This document shows, piece after piece, positions 20,677-34,700 of a DNA stretch of 64,000 nt (positions are counted from its first letter, which is position 1; each line of letters opens with the position of its first letter). Location of the stretch: assembly GCA_003008705.1 (NCBI GenBank), contig PDUO01000028.1:441214-505213 (forward strand), read 5' to 3'. This stretch comes from Pezicula radicicola (taxonomy: Eukaryota > Ascomycota > Leotiomycetes > Helotiales > Dermateaceae). The translations under genes and the position numbers were made by a program. The notes under the pieces are model-generated. The model worked only from the letters and a program-made list of their open reading frames with translations, ran no database searches and was not told the DNA's origin.

Positions 20677-22371
20677 TTATACAAGAGTTATCCGGCGTTT
20701 CTTATAGGATGAGAGCTGGAATACTTCGCCATTCATAAGTCCATGAATATAAGCATGCCCAATATAGGTAAACTCTGATCCAATCTCACGTACCACGAAT
20801 AGGAGTTTCATGCCATGGAACATACAGACCCAGTCTCCAGTTTCCGCTTCCTCTGGAGCAGCACCAAGATATCCCTGTTCAGTAATGCACAGACGACGAT
20901 AGCGCGACCTTCGTCGAACAGTAGTAACAAATTCTCTCCCCATATGTTCCTGCTCTGGAGAAGAATCTTCGGTGAAGTTCCGATGAGCGTCAAAGTAGCG
21001 TCTATAATCATCATCGGCCTCTTCCTCACCAAATTTCATATTTCCAATCAGGGTTCTCCACAGCACATCTGATACATCGGCACCCGTCGGGTATTGGTCG
21101 AGTCTTTGAACAAATTCGAGTTGCTCTTTCAGCCATGCTTGTTGATCTGAGAGTCCAACAAATGAATGAGATGAGCCAATAGGCTCACTTTGAGAGACAA
21201 TCTTGTCAACAAGGCATCCCATTACCTCAAGCTTGGCGATAGGTTGCACTCGAAATTCGCAGGTAGTAGATCCGCAAGCCTGGTGTATGTAATCCAATGT
21301 TATCCCTTGACTTGCAACTTGCCATGTAGACCAATCAGGGACCCAAGACGGTAAATCAAGGCGTTTATTCCCAAAGTTGCTGTACAGGATATCCAGACAC
21401 GATGAGCTTGAGAGAATATGAGTTGCAACTGTAATATATAATTGCTCGGTTGGGCAATTATAATCTACCAAAATGTCGATAGTCTCGCTATCAGACAACA
21501 GGCCAAAAAGCGCATAAATCTTGTCTCTCGGGTCTGTGGCTCGAAAGGGATGCATAGTTGTTAGGAATTCCCAGAAGGACAACTGTGGCATGTTTGACAA
21601 TGCATATCGTCGCAACATACACAACCTGAGGAGGCATTCTCTCCGGTCCTGCGGATCATCCACCGCATTAGGCACTAAAAACGCTGGTAAGGATTGTGCG
21701 AAGCATAGTTGTATAATTGTCGGCACAAGAGACCAATCCATCGTCTTTCGTCCGCACAACATCATCAGATTTTTGTTGAGAAGGAATTCTTGAGCACACC
21801 ATGACCGACTAGACCATCCTCTCATGATTAGTTTCTTCAAAGCCGGGTACCGTGGATCAGAACTTGGTGGAAGTCCTAGACTCGGCGGAAGGTGGCGGTC
21901 GACATTCTGTGGATGATTCCAGGATTCATATTTGCGTATTAAATCATCTGCAAAATCAATTGCAATAGTGCTTCCATCTGTTTCTGGGCCAATATAAGTT
22001 ACGACGCGAGATGCCTGGGAATAAATGATACCCATTATTGACACCTGTTGTTGTCGCTCCTCGATGTCGTCTTGGTTGATAGATATGCCATCGGCCCAAA
22101 CAATTCTTGACCTTTCTTCGTACCGCATATCTCGAAGTGCATTGCCGAGAGATTCTGTGACTAGTAATCGCGTATCATTTTCCAAGTGTACAGTGCACTC
22201 CCTCTTTGGGTCTCCCCATTCGTACGAAAGCGCCTCATATGGAGGGCAACGGTCTAGGTCAACATGGTATACCTGTCCACGGAGAGGCGCGGAACACTTG
22301 CCCGGAGCAAGAAGTAGCATACGAATCTCATTAGCACCAACTAGGGGAGCATAACAGTAAACATTGTCCAT
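20677..22371 (-). CDS. Heterokaryon incompatibility (HET) domain protein
   Basis: HET-domain protein of 564 residues, intronless. HET domains trigger cell death when incompatible fungal individuals fuse and more generally act in fungal allorecognition. The three conserved blocks are present: YEALSYEWGDP (about 45-55), RIVWADGISINQDDIEERQQQ followed by IMGIIYSQASRVVTYIG (about 92-132), and MRGWSSRSWCAQEFLL (about 175-190). The C-terminal 350 residues have no recognised repeat or NTPase domain, so this is the common HET-alone architecture. I chose the ATG at 22371 because MDNVYCYAPL leads directly into the domain; the frame also stays open to an ATG at 22560, which would add 63 less family-like residues. 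Confidence 0.9.
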   Translation of the reverse strand: MDNVYCYAPLVGANEIRMLLLAPGKCSAPLRGQVYHVDLDRCPPYEALSYEWGDPKRECTVHLENDTRLLVTESLGNALRDMRYEERSRIVWADGISINQDDIEERQQQVSIMGIIYSQASRVVTYIGPETDGSTIAIDFADDLIRKYESWNHPQNVDRHLPPSLGLPPSSDPRYPALKKLIMRGWSSRSWCAQEFLLNKNLMMLCGRKTMDWSLVPTIIQLCFAQSLPAFLVPNAVDDPQDRRECLLRLCMLRRYALSNMPQLSFWEFLTTMHPFRATDPRDKIYALFGLLSDSETIDILVDYNCPTEQLYITVATHILSSSSCLDILYSNFGNKRLDLPSWVPDWSTWQVASQGITLDYIHQACGSTTCEFRVQPIAKLEVMGCLVDKIVSQSEPIGSSHSFVGLSDQQAWLKEQLEFVQRLDQYPTGADVSDVLWRTLIGNMKFGEEEADDDYRRYFDAHRNFTEDSSPEQEHMGREFVTTVRRRSRYRRLCITEQGYLGAAPEEAETGDWVCMFHGMKLLFVVREIGSEFTYIGHAYIHGLMNGEVFQLSSYKKRRITLV

Positions 22372-23008
22372 GGTTGTGCTGAGGTCGCAAGTTGTAAACT
22401 TAGAAGACCCAAGCATGTGATGGATGACGAGTTGCTTACGGTGGGGAAATCTCAACGCTTGGCAATCAGACACTCGACTGTATTGGGTTAGATCAATACA
22501 TGGAATTCTTAATAATGAGGCCGATTTACAAGCTACTCTACCTCCATACTGATGTATCAATATGAAGTTTTCGTTGAATAGATTACTTCAATAATAGGAA
22601 CAAACTTGATAACCGAGAGAAAATACAAATGAGCGCTCGTCAGTGCTCTCTTTGATCCGCATGTAGCCTCTTGCCTCGCAGCAGGAGGCTACTCGGCTTC
22701 TCTCAATGTGTAGAAACTGTACAGAGGTTGTGCAGATGCAGAACACAGCTTTACAGTTACTACAAGAGAAGAATTGGTTTTCGTCATTCGAGCGCTATTT
22801 ATATATGAAACTTTTGCTGAGATATTTTGGTGTACAAAGAAAAGAATAGAGTGTTGAACTATCAGCGCCTCGTTTTCATGAATGTTGCTTACACAAGTGA
22901 GCAAGGTGGTCAGGTGCGGTATCATCAGAAGAGGCTTCTCTTTGTCCACTTGACATATGAATTTCTCAAGAAGTTTTTCCTTTTCTTTTTCTTTATTTAT
23001 GTCAAAGC
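22372..23008. other. Intergenic
   Basis: Contains the possible N-terminal extension of the HET gene (to 22560) and then AT-rich DNA up to the RIO1 stop codon. No other gene is recognised. Confidence 0.4.
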
Positions 23009-24795
23009 TTAGTGCTTGTGCTTCGCTGACGAGGAGACAAGCTTCTTCTTGAGGTGTTTTGGAATCTTCTCCTTTCGCTTCTCACGCTTCTCTTCCTTCA
23101 CAGCTTTTTTGTGCTCCTGCGCATCGAAGAGCATTAGCATTATTGCAACAGAAATGCACTCGAGCAAGAGAGATAACCTACCGATTTCGAATCCTTATCT
23201 TGAAATCGTTTCCCTCTTGGTGTTCCCTTCTCAAACCGGCTCTCATCATCACTGTCCACACTTCCACTGTCATCATCTTCACTCCCAGGCGTGGAGGTAC
23301 CACCCATAGTGTCTTCGCCGTCCGCCTCGTTGCCTGATGACATGGGAACTTTGTCTGCCAGAAGATTTCGGTACACCAGGTCATCTTTCTTACCCCTTTT
23401 AATATTTTCTGCGTCTCGCTCGAAGTCGTAGACTTGGTCCAGTGTCTGCGGCATATATTGCTTGCGGAAGACCTCATTCTGTACTTCCTTCTCCGCCGCT
23501 GCTTGTTCGTCCTCCTCTTCTGCCGGCTTCTCGAGATAAAGTTTTTCCAGCGCGTTTGTCAGAGCTGGTTCTTGTACAGGGCCACTGTGGAAAGTGATGA
23601 AATCGAAAGTCGACTTTTCAGAAATGACATCCACACTTTTTCTTCGGAAGAAATCCGTGACATTCTTGACGTCCATTCGGAGAAACTCGAGCGACCGTGG
23701 GTGATCATGCTCAACACTTTGAGACACGTCAATGATGAAAAGCTTCTTTTGGTGGTAGAGGACGTTGTATTCGCTCAGATCTGCATGCACAAGCTTGCAA
23801 GTCTGGTACATTCTTCGCATGAGACCCAACAGTTGAAGATAGAGGACCCGCCATTGCTCATCGACGTCGTCACCTGTTAGTACAGCATCTCGAAGCCTTG
23901 GCGCAGCCCATCCCTTCTTGTCACCGAGGAATCCCATGACGAGGACATGTAGACGCAAGTATACTGGTTCCGGGCATGGAATTCCAGCCAGATATAACCT
24001 CTTAAGATTACGGAACTCCTTCTCGGCCCAGACTTTGACCATAGCTCTGTTGTTGCCTTTATTATAACCCCCTCTAAATCTATGTTCTCCGCTAACATAT
24101 CTGTCACGATCCTTGAAGACCAAAATGCTAGTCTTGTAGACTTTGATGGCTCGGTGGATAGGATCCTGGTCTCGCCCATCAACGACTGGTGTTGTTAATG
24201 CGCCATACACGTTTGCTTCCTTTCCGGTACTTAAGCAGCCGTTGACTTCAGACACTATACCTCTGTTGATCATTTGCAGTAAGATCATCCGTGTACGAGG
24301 ATCCAAGACTTGCTCGCTGGTCGCACGATCAGATTTATCTTTCCCGTGTGTTTTCTCCTCCTTTCCACCACCTCCACCTTGGACATCGAGGCGTATTTTG
24401 CCGGCATGCTTCGACAAACTTGTAATCTGATCATCGACGCTCCTCTGGGTGTTCGCAGCAGGCTTTTGTAGATTTGTTCGTGGAACGGTAGCGTTCTGGG
24501 AATTGTCGTTCAATTTGCGTTGGCGGTTGTAGGATTTCGTTAGATCTCCAGAACCACCCTCGTGTACAATATCCTCAAAATATTCGTTGTCATCCTCCTC
24601 GAACAGATCATCGTAGGTCTCGTCCTCGTTGTCCGCTGCGTACTCAGTATTGTCACCGGAGCCAGGAGTTCTTGGTGGGGCATCTTCAGAGTTTGTGGCG
24701 GGGTTGTCATAGCCCTGGTTTGGGATGAAATTGTGCGTTGGAGTATGTGCTGCTGCTGGTGAAGCAGCAGTAAGGCTCACACCGGCGTCCGACAT
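23009..24795 (-). CDS. RIO1: Serine/threonine protein kinase RIO1
   Basis: Atypical RIO-family kinase/ATPase needed for late cytoplasmic maturation of the 40S ribosomal subunit, about 573 residues. Exons 23182-24795 and 23009-23116 are joined in phase 0 across a 65-bp intron. The N-terminus is acidic and disordered. Kinase elements: the flexible P-loop STGKEANVYG (189-198), the ATP-binding lysine in AIKVYK (K218), the RIO1 signature KVWAEKEFRNLKRL, the catalytic loop LVHADLSEYN (Asp339) and the metal-binding IDVSQSVEHDHP (Asp356), where phosphoaspartate forms in known RIO kinases. The C-terminus is acidic and then very basic (VKEEKREKRKEKIPKHLKKK), matching RIO1 orthologues. It is transcribed divergently from SMC3. 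Confidence 0.96.
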
Positions 24796-25380
24796 GTTTG
24801 CAAACTGATTTGGAGCGATACTGGACCCAAAACTTAAAAGTTGTTGTGCGAAGTTAGAGGGAAGTCAGCGTATGGAAAATAGTTGTGTTGAATATGGCAG
24901 AACTGGTGGGATTTAAGGCGGTCTCGCAGACCAAAATGGAATTGAACAGCAAACAAGCGAAAAATTGAAGAACACTTATTTAGAGACTATATTTTCTAGT
25001 TGGTAAGATGGTCACAAATTTTTACTATAAAATTTCGTAAAAGTCTTTTAGAGTATATGTAAGGTGCTAATCAAAGACTTCAGTGTCCCCAATTTCATTT
25101 TGACCTGGAGGCGTTGGGCGGTGAACGACTCCGGAGGGGAAGAACATGCCACCGAATCGTTCCTTCCAGTCGCGTGGGAAAGAGTTGACGCGCCCTCTTT
25201 CGCGTTTGCGATAGTGACGACGTGTTTCCCACACCCATACAATACACTCCGAACTACTCGCCGTCGCCATCACCGACCCGGCGCAGTTAGCATACGCAAT
25301 ACTCGCACCAATTACTTCTCGACACGCTCTGAATCGCGAGAAAACAGTAGCTGCCACTCTGGCGGCAATCTATTGCGAAG
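24796..25380. promoter_or_regulatory. Divergent promoter region of RIO1 and SMC3
   Basis: A 585-bp region separates the start codons of the two divergent housekeeping genes and must carry both promoters and leaders. It is AT-rich in the middle (about 24950-25080). No specific element was recognised. Confidence 0.5.
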
Positions 25381-29164
<3,784 letters not shown>

Positions 29165-30239
29165 GCGGCTGGATACGGAAATGGGACGAGGCTTATGTAC
29201 GGGTTGGTGAGGCGTTTAAGGTATTTCGTTTCATTGCATTTGGGCATTTGCTGGTTCGTTGGGAATATACCGAGTCTCACTTTTGTTAGTGTAGGATACT
29301 TTTCACTTGCTCTTTGCACATATTAATGGTTATGAGCGAATGTTATGCACATGTCTTTATGCCCCCGCCCTAATTGTTTGGTTTGGCCTCTCTAGATGGC
29401 TCACCAATCTCTGATCCTGTGGTACTGGTAAGTTCCTGAATGCACAGTATATACACCGCAAGGGAAAGCCTCATACACCATATCTTCAAGGTCTCGAGGG
29501 TTATAGGCTGAGTGAAGTTTTGTTAGCTTCCAATACTTTAACATAGCATTAGACTTCACAGTCCGAAATCTAAGAGGCTGTTCGAGTTGCTCTGATTCTG
29601 AGTAATACCACTTCCTCGAGGCGCATTCCGATCACCAAGCCACCATGCCCAGACTGGGAAGGAGCTAGTGAGCTATTGTGGTACGAAGGTAGAGTAATGT
29701 ATCGGCAGCCAGAGCCTGACAACTAGCATTTGTGAATCAGAGGTAAGCAAAGAGATGCTACGTCTTAGTGGTTTCTGAGGAATCTTTTACCACTTCTTCG
29801 AAATCTTAGCTTTTCACATTGACAACACGAGTTTGAGTAAAAGCAACATTACGATTTGCTTTTCTGACTGATATACTCAAACTAGAATTATAGCTAACCA
29901 GCCTCAACTTAGTTTCTGATTTACTGAAGCCAGAATGTGAATTCGTGCTACGCAACATATCTGCCCAAAGGCTGCACCATTGGAGACTCTCCACGCTGTA
30001 CAGAGTAGATGGAGGAGCGATGTTCTTAGTCCTTTATCTTGCCAGTCTCCTCGCTTCATTTTCTCCCCCTCTTAACTTCGTATCACTCCAAATACATACT
30101 TCTTGTCTTTTTGATTCAATGTCAATGCCAAATTCGCTTACTTGACAGGCTTTCGAGGTACTCGTCTCATTTTGTGACGTCTGTTGAATGTGGTTTGTAA
30201 AGTTATCATTAGGTAGTTCTTCTTCAGACAAGTGTCTTA
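29165..30239. other. Gene-free stretch downstream of SMC3
   Basis: No gene is recognised. About 29816-29990 is a diverged copy of a sequence seen again at 30520-30650 (listed as a repeat). Confidence 0.45.
29816..29990. repeat. Diverged dispersed repeat, copy 1
   Basis: Aligns by eye with 30520-30650: both begin with a GxCAACAxGAGTTTGxGTAA block, followed at similar distance by AxCATTA, then by a CCTCxACTT block and TTCTGATTTACT. Identity is patchy, so both copies are old. The two copies bracket the broken gene at 30240-30440. Confidence 0.4.
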
Positions 30240-30440
30240 TTAGTGTAGTATACAAGGCCCAAATACTCGCCTTACGTGTTTGGCCTTATATTCAATATTT
30301 CGAAAACCAAAACTCCCACCTCTCTGACTTCTTCATGATACAAGCAGCACTCCTTGTGGAGATTGGGAAGGGGCATGCCAGCTCCTTTCATATGAGAACC
30401 AGAATTAGATGGATGGGAGGTATGGACCAGGCCAGGAGGC
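30240..30440 (+). pseudogene. Broken paralogue of the gene at 31115-31869
   Basis: In one frame the plus strand reads FENQNSHLSDFF (from 30299); after a frameshift within the next 20 bases another frame reads STPCGDWEGACQLLSYE, then a stop. The intact minus-strand gene at 31115-31869 has FENRNSHLSEFF..GGTPCGDWEGAIELLWYE in one frame. The match is over 30 residues in the same order, so this is a frameshifted duplicate in inverted orientation about 0.9 kb away. Confidence 0.65.
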
Positions 30441-30519
30441 GGGACTTGTTTGAGCGAGTCCTAAAGTATTTGAATACTTCTTTAAAGCCTTAGTTCATTG
30501 TATTCTCGCCATTATATTA

Positions 30520-30650
30520 TATTGGCAACAAGAGTTTGTGTAACAGCAGCATTATAACTTTCTTTTAGCCAAACCAGGATCGAAACCAACGACCCTCGAC
30601 TTGATATTCTGATTTACTCGAATTGGAACAATATCCAATAGCCCCGACCC
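30520..30650. repeat. Diverged dispersed repeat, copy 2
   Basis: Partner of 29816-29990. On the minus strand it holds GGTTTCGATCC (30578-30588), close to a Pol III B-box, which raises the possibility of a tRNA-derived SINE. No full A-box or cloverleaf could be drawn, so the class is uncertain. Confidence 0.35.
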
Positions 30651-31114
30651 AGATGCCAAGTCTTCTCTACACCATACGTTCCTGGTACTTAATTTCTATC
30701 AAGCAATTCACGCTCAGCAATAGCTTTCTGAACTATTTATTCAAGTAGAAATTCAGAAGTCACATCATTCAAGACTAGCGACATTGTAGGAGAAGACATC
30801 GGAGGATTCGAGGAAAGCGACTGTAAATGTTCTCTCCCTTCAATATCTCAGTCATCATGATTCTTGGTAACTTCTCCAAGTCAGTAAATCACTAAAATAT
30901 TCACCATCAAATCAAAACGAAGGAACATTTCAGACGCAAAAATCAAATCATGTCGTATTTTGGCAAAGCGCCAAACAAAGCTATCTAAATGCCACGCCGG
31001 GCAAAGAACAAACAAACAAAAGCAAATTTCCAGTCCCAACCCAATTCACACCAACACCATCACCGCCACCACCACCACCAACACCAACGCCAACGCCAAT
31101 CCCAACACACCCCT

Positions 31115-31869
31115 TCACCAAATCTCCCCTTCTTCCTCTCCCTCCCAATCCATGTCTGTGTATGTGCAGTAATGCAAGTGATTATGAGACCAGAGGGACC
31201 AGCCCTCTGGCTCAGGCTGCCAACGCATGACCCCCCCTTCATACCACAAAAGCTCAATGGCGCCTTCCCAATCTCCACAGGGTGTACCGCCAGCGGCACG
31301 AAAGAACTCGGAGAGGTGGGAGTTTCGGTTCTCAAAATGTGTGGTTAGTAGGCCACACGCCTCCTTGAAGGAGATTCCTTCATTTTCGTTGTCATTGTTG
31401 TTGTTGTTGTTGTTGGCCGAAGCCTTGGTGTGAGGAGAAGAAGAAGAAGAAGGCGGAAGAGAAGGAGGTGGTGGTGGCGGAGGAGGGAAGTAAGATTGAG
31501 ACGCTGGGGACGGAGCGCTCGAGGAGGTTGAGGTTGAGGATTGAGAGAAGAGAGGAGTGTCTGGCTCTCGACCACGCTTCTTCGACGAGGTGGTGGTAGT
31601 GGCAGCGGCATTGGTGGTGCTGGTGGTGCTGGTTGTCTGAAACTCAAGTCAGTATGTGAGTTATCAAAGTCAAGTGAGTTACTCAGTTCAAGTGGGTTAC
31701 CCAAATCAATTGGGTTACCCAGATCAAGTGAGTTACTCAGTTCAAGTGAGTTACCCAGATCAAGCGAGTTGGGAAGAAAGAGAAAAGAACATACCTCAGC
31801 AGTAGCGCCAGGAGATGGTGGAGGTGAGTCTGTAAGGTCACCCATTGGTATTCCTTCGTAACCAGACAT
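31115..31869 (-). CDS. Low-complexity protein with a conserved C-terminal block
   Basis: Predicted 198-residue protein from two exons, 31795-31869 and 31115-31636. Exon 1 encodes MSGYEGIPMGDLTDSPPPSP. Exon 2 begins with Thr/Ser-rich and KKRGREPDTP sequence, then runs of Pro, Ser and Asn, then an ordered acidic-aromatic C-terminus: ISFKEACGLLTTHFENRNS, HLSEFFRAAGGTPCGDWEG, AIELLWYEGGVMRWQPE. The C-terminal block is supported as real by its frameshifted relic at 30240-30440. I do not recognise the family. KKRGRE could be a nuclear signal. The 158-bp intron is filled with an 18-bp tandem repeat that is itself open in one frame, so unspliced reading gives a different, artefactual-looking protein. 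Confidence 0.65.
31656..31763. repeat. 18-bp tandem repeat, six units, inside an intron
   Basis: Six adjacent 18-bp units of the form GTGAGTTACCCAnnTCAA (units start at 31656, 31674, 31692, 31710, 31728 and 31746), with a degenerate seventh start at 31764. The array makes up most of the intron of the minus-strand gene 31115-31869. The same unit recurs at 62746-62853. Confidence 0.9.
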
Positions 31870-33908
31870 TTTGAACTGAAGTTTGTATGTGGATTTTGAG
31901 TGATTTGAGATACCGAGAGAGAAAATGTATGGGACGTTATGCGCAGCCGAACTGGACGAAGAGAAAAAGAGAGGAAAGAGAAGGAAAGAAATCAGTGAGC
32001 GAGAAAATCTTATACCTGGGACGAAAGCTAATTTTCCATTCAGAAGACAGACAATACTTACTCAATATACGAAAGACCTTGGATTTTACCCATGGCTATT
32101 GTACTGAAATTTGTATGGTATTGTTCTTTGCATTGTTGTTCGCTAAGCGAGTTTTCAATAGGGGTTTCTTAGGTACCTATTGTCAACCACCTGCACTTAG
32201 CCGATATTTTATTTTGCTTCCATTAAGAGGGGTCTCTTGAGTCGAGTCCTTTCTTTGGATTTGGTTTTTTTTTAAGTCATGGTAGGGTTTTTGAGAAATT
32301 CAAAACTCATGGGAAGGGAAAGGTTATGTGATTTGTTTACGCAGGCATACTGGACGAGGGCGAAGTTTGTGTCTATCAATCCTTGTCACAGGCCACATGG
32401 AAGTGAGGATGACTAGCCTATATAGATGGAGCACCCTCATCTTGGCGAAATTGCTGAGGCAATTCCCATGAAATCGTGAAAAATGAAGCCGTTCCTTTGG
32501 AACCCCGTAGCGCTTTTCCGTGTTGAACCACAACATATAGATTACAATTTTTCTTCAACATAACTACGATAGGTACTGCTTGCTGGCGTTCGACACCATA
32601 CCTCTAATCAGTAGCCACTTCCTATTCAAAAATGAAACTGCTATATCTTGCTTGCGAGACATCATCAGGGGAATAATTTACAGTGTTCTTGCATCCTCAT
32701 CATTGGAAAGCAATAAGCCCATTTTCATCTCCAAGGGGACGCGTCGTTCCAAACCAGAGACAATGCAATCAAAGAAGTAATCTGCCTTAGATAAATATAA
32801 CAAAGGTGCAACCAGCCCGATCGCATTACATAACAGAAAAAGCAGCTTGGCTGCTCAACACACTTCATGTCTTGTTGGCCAGGTACCATCGACCCTAGGA
32901 TAATGTGTCGACAGTCATTCTGTTCAGAGTGCAAGAACTTACATATCAAGATCAATTGTTACAATTTTAATTTCTGAAGCTGACAACAAAAACACAGCGG
33001 CAACAAACAGCACCGTAACAAGCCGAGAGGATTCGTTTCGAAAGGTCATTGGGCCGAGGAGACTGGGATTTGTGGTTTGCACCTGTGTATAAATTTGAGC
33101 TTGTGCACTCAATATTGGACCCGGACAATCAAGATACTACCTGTCAAGATAACGGCAGCCTTCATAGTGGAATCGCATGGACGTTAGATGTAGTCAGATG
33201 AGCCTCCAAGAGTATTGGTATGAAGATTGGACTTGAGATAAGTAAAACCTTTAAACAATGGTTCGGCAATATAAAACTCGCGGCAACCAGTCAGCTTTCA
33301 AATTGGAAAAAGTTAATGGAAAATATAATATCTCATTTTTGGTTCCTGGCTTTATTATTCTTGTCCGATACTCTGCTTAGACCTTGGTCCTTCTCGTACC
33401 TGACTTTAGAGTTCTTAAGAAATGTCGCGTGCTTATTTTACAGGACATCTTGCTAGAGCTGTACTGAGCTTTTCGCTATTTGGCTAGAGATGATCTTATG
33501 CATTCTTCTAGTACCGACAACTAATAGCAAACATTTCGTAGGTTCCTATTTATACTGTTACCTACGTTCGGCATTTTTGTTAAGGTTTTCTTTGTTTCGA
33601 GTAGGAAGACCGATGGAATAGTAAGATCGTCTAAGCTATAATAGTTGGATAGAAGCATTGTTGCTCGCTTAAGGTACGGAGTATGCAACTTGATTAAGTA
33701 CATCACGCAAACCCCTTAACTGTAATGCCTGACTTGATTTAGGCAACTCAATTCTAGCTAACCAGGTTAAATACAGATCTTCCCTTTCTGTGTCTGCCCA
33801 CAGCCTTATCCTCCCAAATAAAGTTTTTTTGCTTATAGAGTAAACAGAATCACATGTAGACAGCACAAAGCCATTCCAAATTTAGCTAGTGCCCACTCCT
33901 AGAAAATC
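31870..33908. other. 2-kb gene-free stretch
   Basis: Upstream of the low-complexity gene. No frame on either strand shows a family motif or coherent introns. Composition is moderately AT-rich. Confidence 0.45.
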
Positions 33909-33916
33909 TATATAAA
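33909..33916 (+). promoter_or_regulatory. TATA-like element upstream of U2-like RNA
   Basis: TATATAAA lies about 33 bp upstream of the first bases resembling the U2 5' end (about 33942). That spacing fits a TATA-dependent snRNA promoter. Confidence 0.4.
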
Positions 33917-33940
33917 CCTCGTTCCCCCCCAAGAATCCCA

Positions 33941-34115
33941 ACTTCTTCTCTTCTCTCATTATAGCTCTCACCCTAAGCCCAGGCTTAGGGTAGCTCATGT
34001 AGTATCTGTTCTTTTCACATTTTTCTCTTATTTTTGTACGCAGATTTGGGTCCTCTGTGCTTGCGCAGGATCTGAATCACTGTGTCTCTGGTATTACACT
34101 GCCTTCAGATGGCGC
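33941..34115 (+). ncRNA. U2 snRNA-like gene (variant or pseudogene)
   Basis: Positions 33998-34017, TGTAGTATCTGTTCTTTTCA, are what I recall of the fungal U2 branch-site recognition region (GUAGUA pairs with the intron branch point). Other U2 parts follow in order: an Sm site ATTTTTG at 34030-34036, a stem-loop III-like hairpin with a CTTG loop (TGTGCTTGCGCA, about 34061-34072), and a stem-loop IV-like end TCTGGTATTACACTGCCTTC. The 5' part begins CTTCTTCTCTTC, as in U2. Two things are odd: the usual stem-loop I is replaced by a perfect 10-bp hairpin (33970-33979 with 33982-33991), and only 12 bases separate the branch region from the Sm site, so stem-loops IIa/IIb are missing. It could be a degenerate copy or a divergent U2. 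Confidence 0.55.
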
Positions 34116-34700
34116 GAATTCTCTTTTCATTGCAGACTCTGGCTTGTTTCAGGGTTGTGAAGAAAAGATAGAGACTTAGGATTGGAGGAGAACTTTGACT
34201 GTTGTAGTGATGGTGAAGGCGTTGTGTTTGACTAAGGTAGCGCACTGATTTCGGTGAAGACGGGAAGCCTTCGGGATGGCATAGAAGGCGCGACGCGACA
34301 AGGGCTATGATATATTCTTGAAGGCCTTCAATCATCCCTTCTGGTCTGGAGAGTATTACCATGGTACTGGTCAGATTGCTCTTGCGCAGCCTTCAAGGTC
34401 CTTGGCTGATGAGGGTGAACCGCCTTCGGGCTAGCTGATGCGAAGGTACGAATACTATCACCATAATTGTTGCGTGACGCCACTGAACTCGAGAAGTCAG
34501 GGATTGTGCAATCCGCAGAGCATAGACAACGTAAACCACGACTGAGAACTGCTGCTTATCTGCCTTCGATCTCGCATCTCCGAGACACTCTCACAAACGC
34601 GACACCGAAAGTCCTCGTACCCAGACTACAGTCTCAAAGAGCCACTCTCCTGTCTCCACTCGAACGACAATGTTTGCCTTCCCAAAACTAATCCAGATCC
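34116..34700. other. Region downstream of the U2-like RNA
   Basis: Less AT-rich than its surroundings, with repeated GCCTTCGGG and GAAGGC motifs that can form short hairpins (around 34255-34280 and 34417-34445). It could be part of a structured transcript, but I recognise no RNA family. The short frames here are not convincing. Confidence 0.3.

Noticed and set aside
31345..31869. Minus-strand 174-codon frame reading through the 18-bp repeat as LGNSLDLGNS-like peptide
   Set aside because: Splicing out the repeat gives a frame whose C-terminal block matches an independent decayed copy at 30240-30440; the read-through frame becomes Leu/Thr homopolymer.
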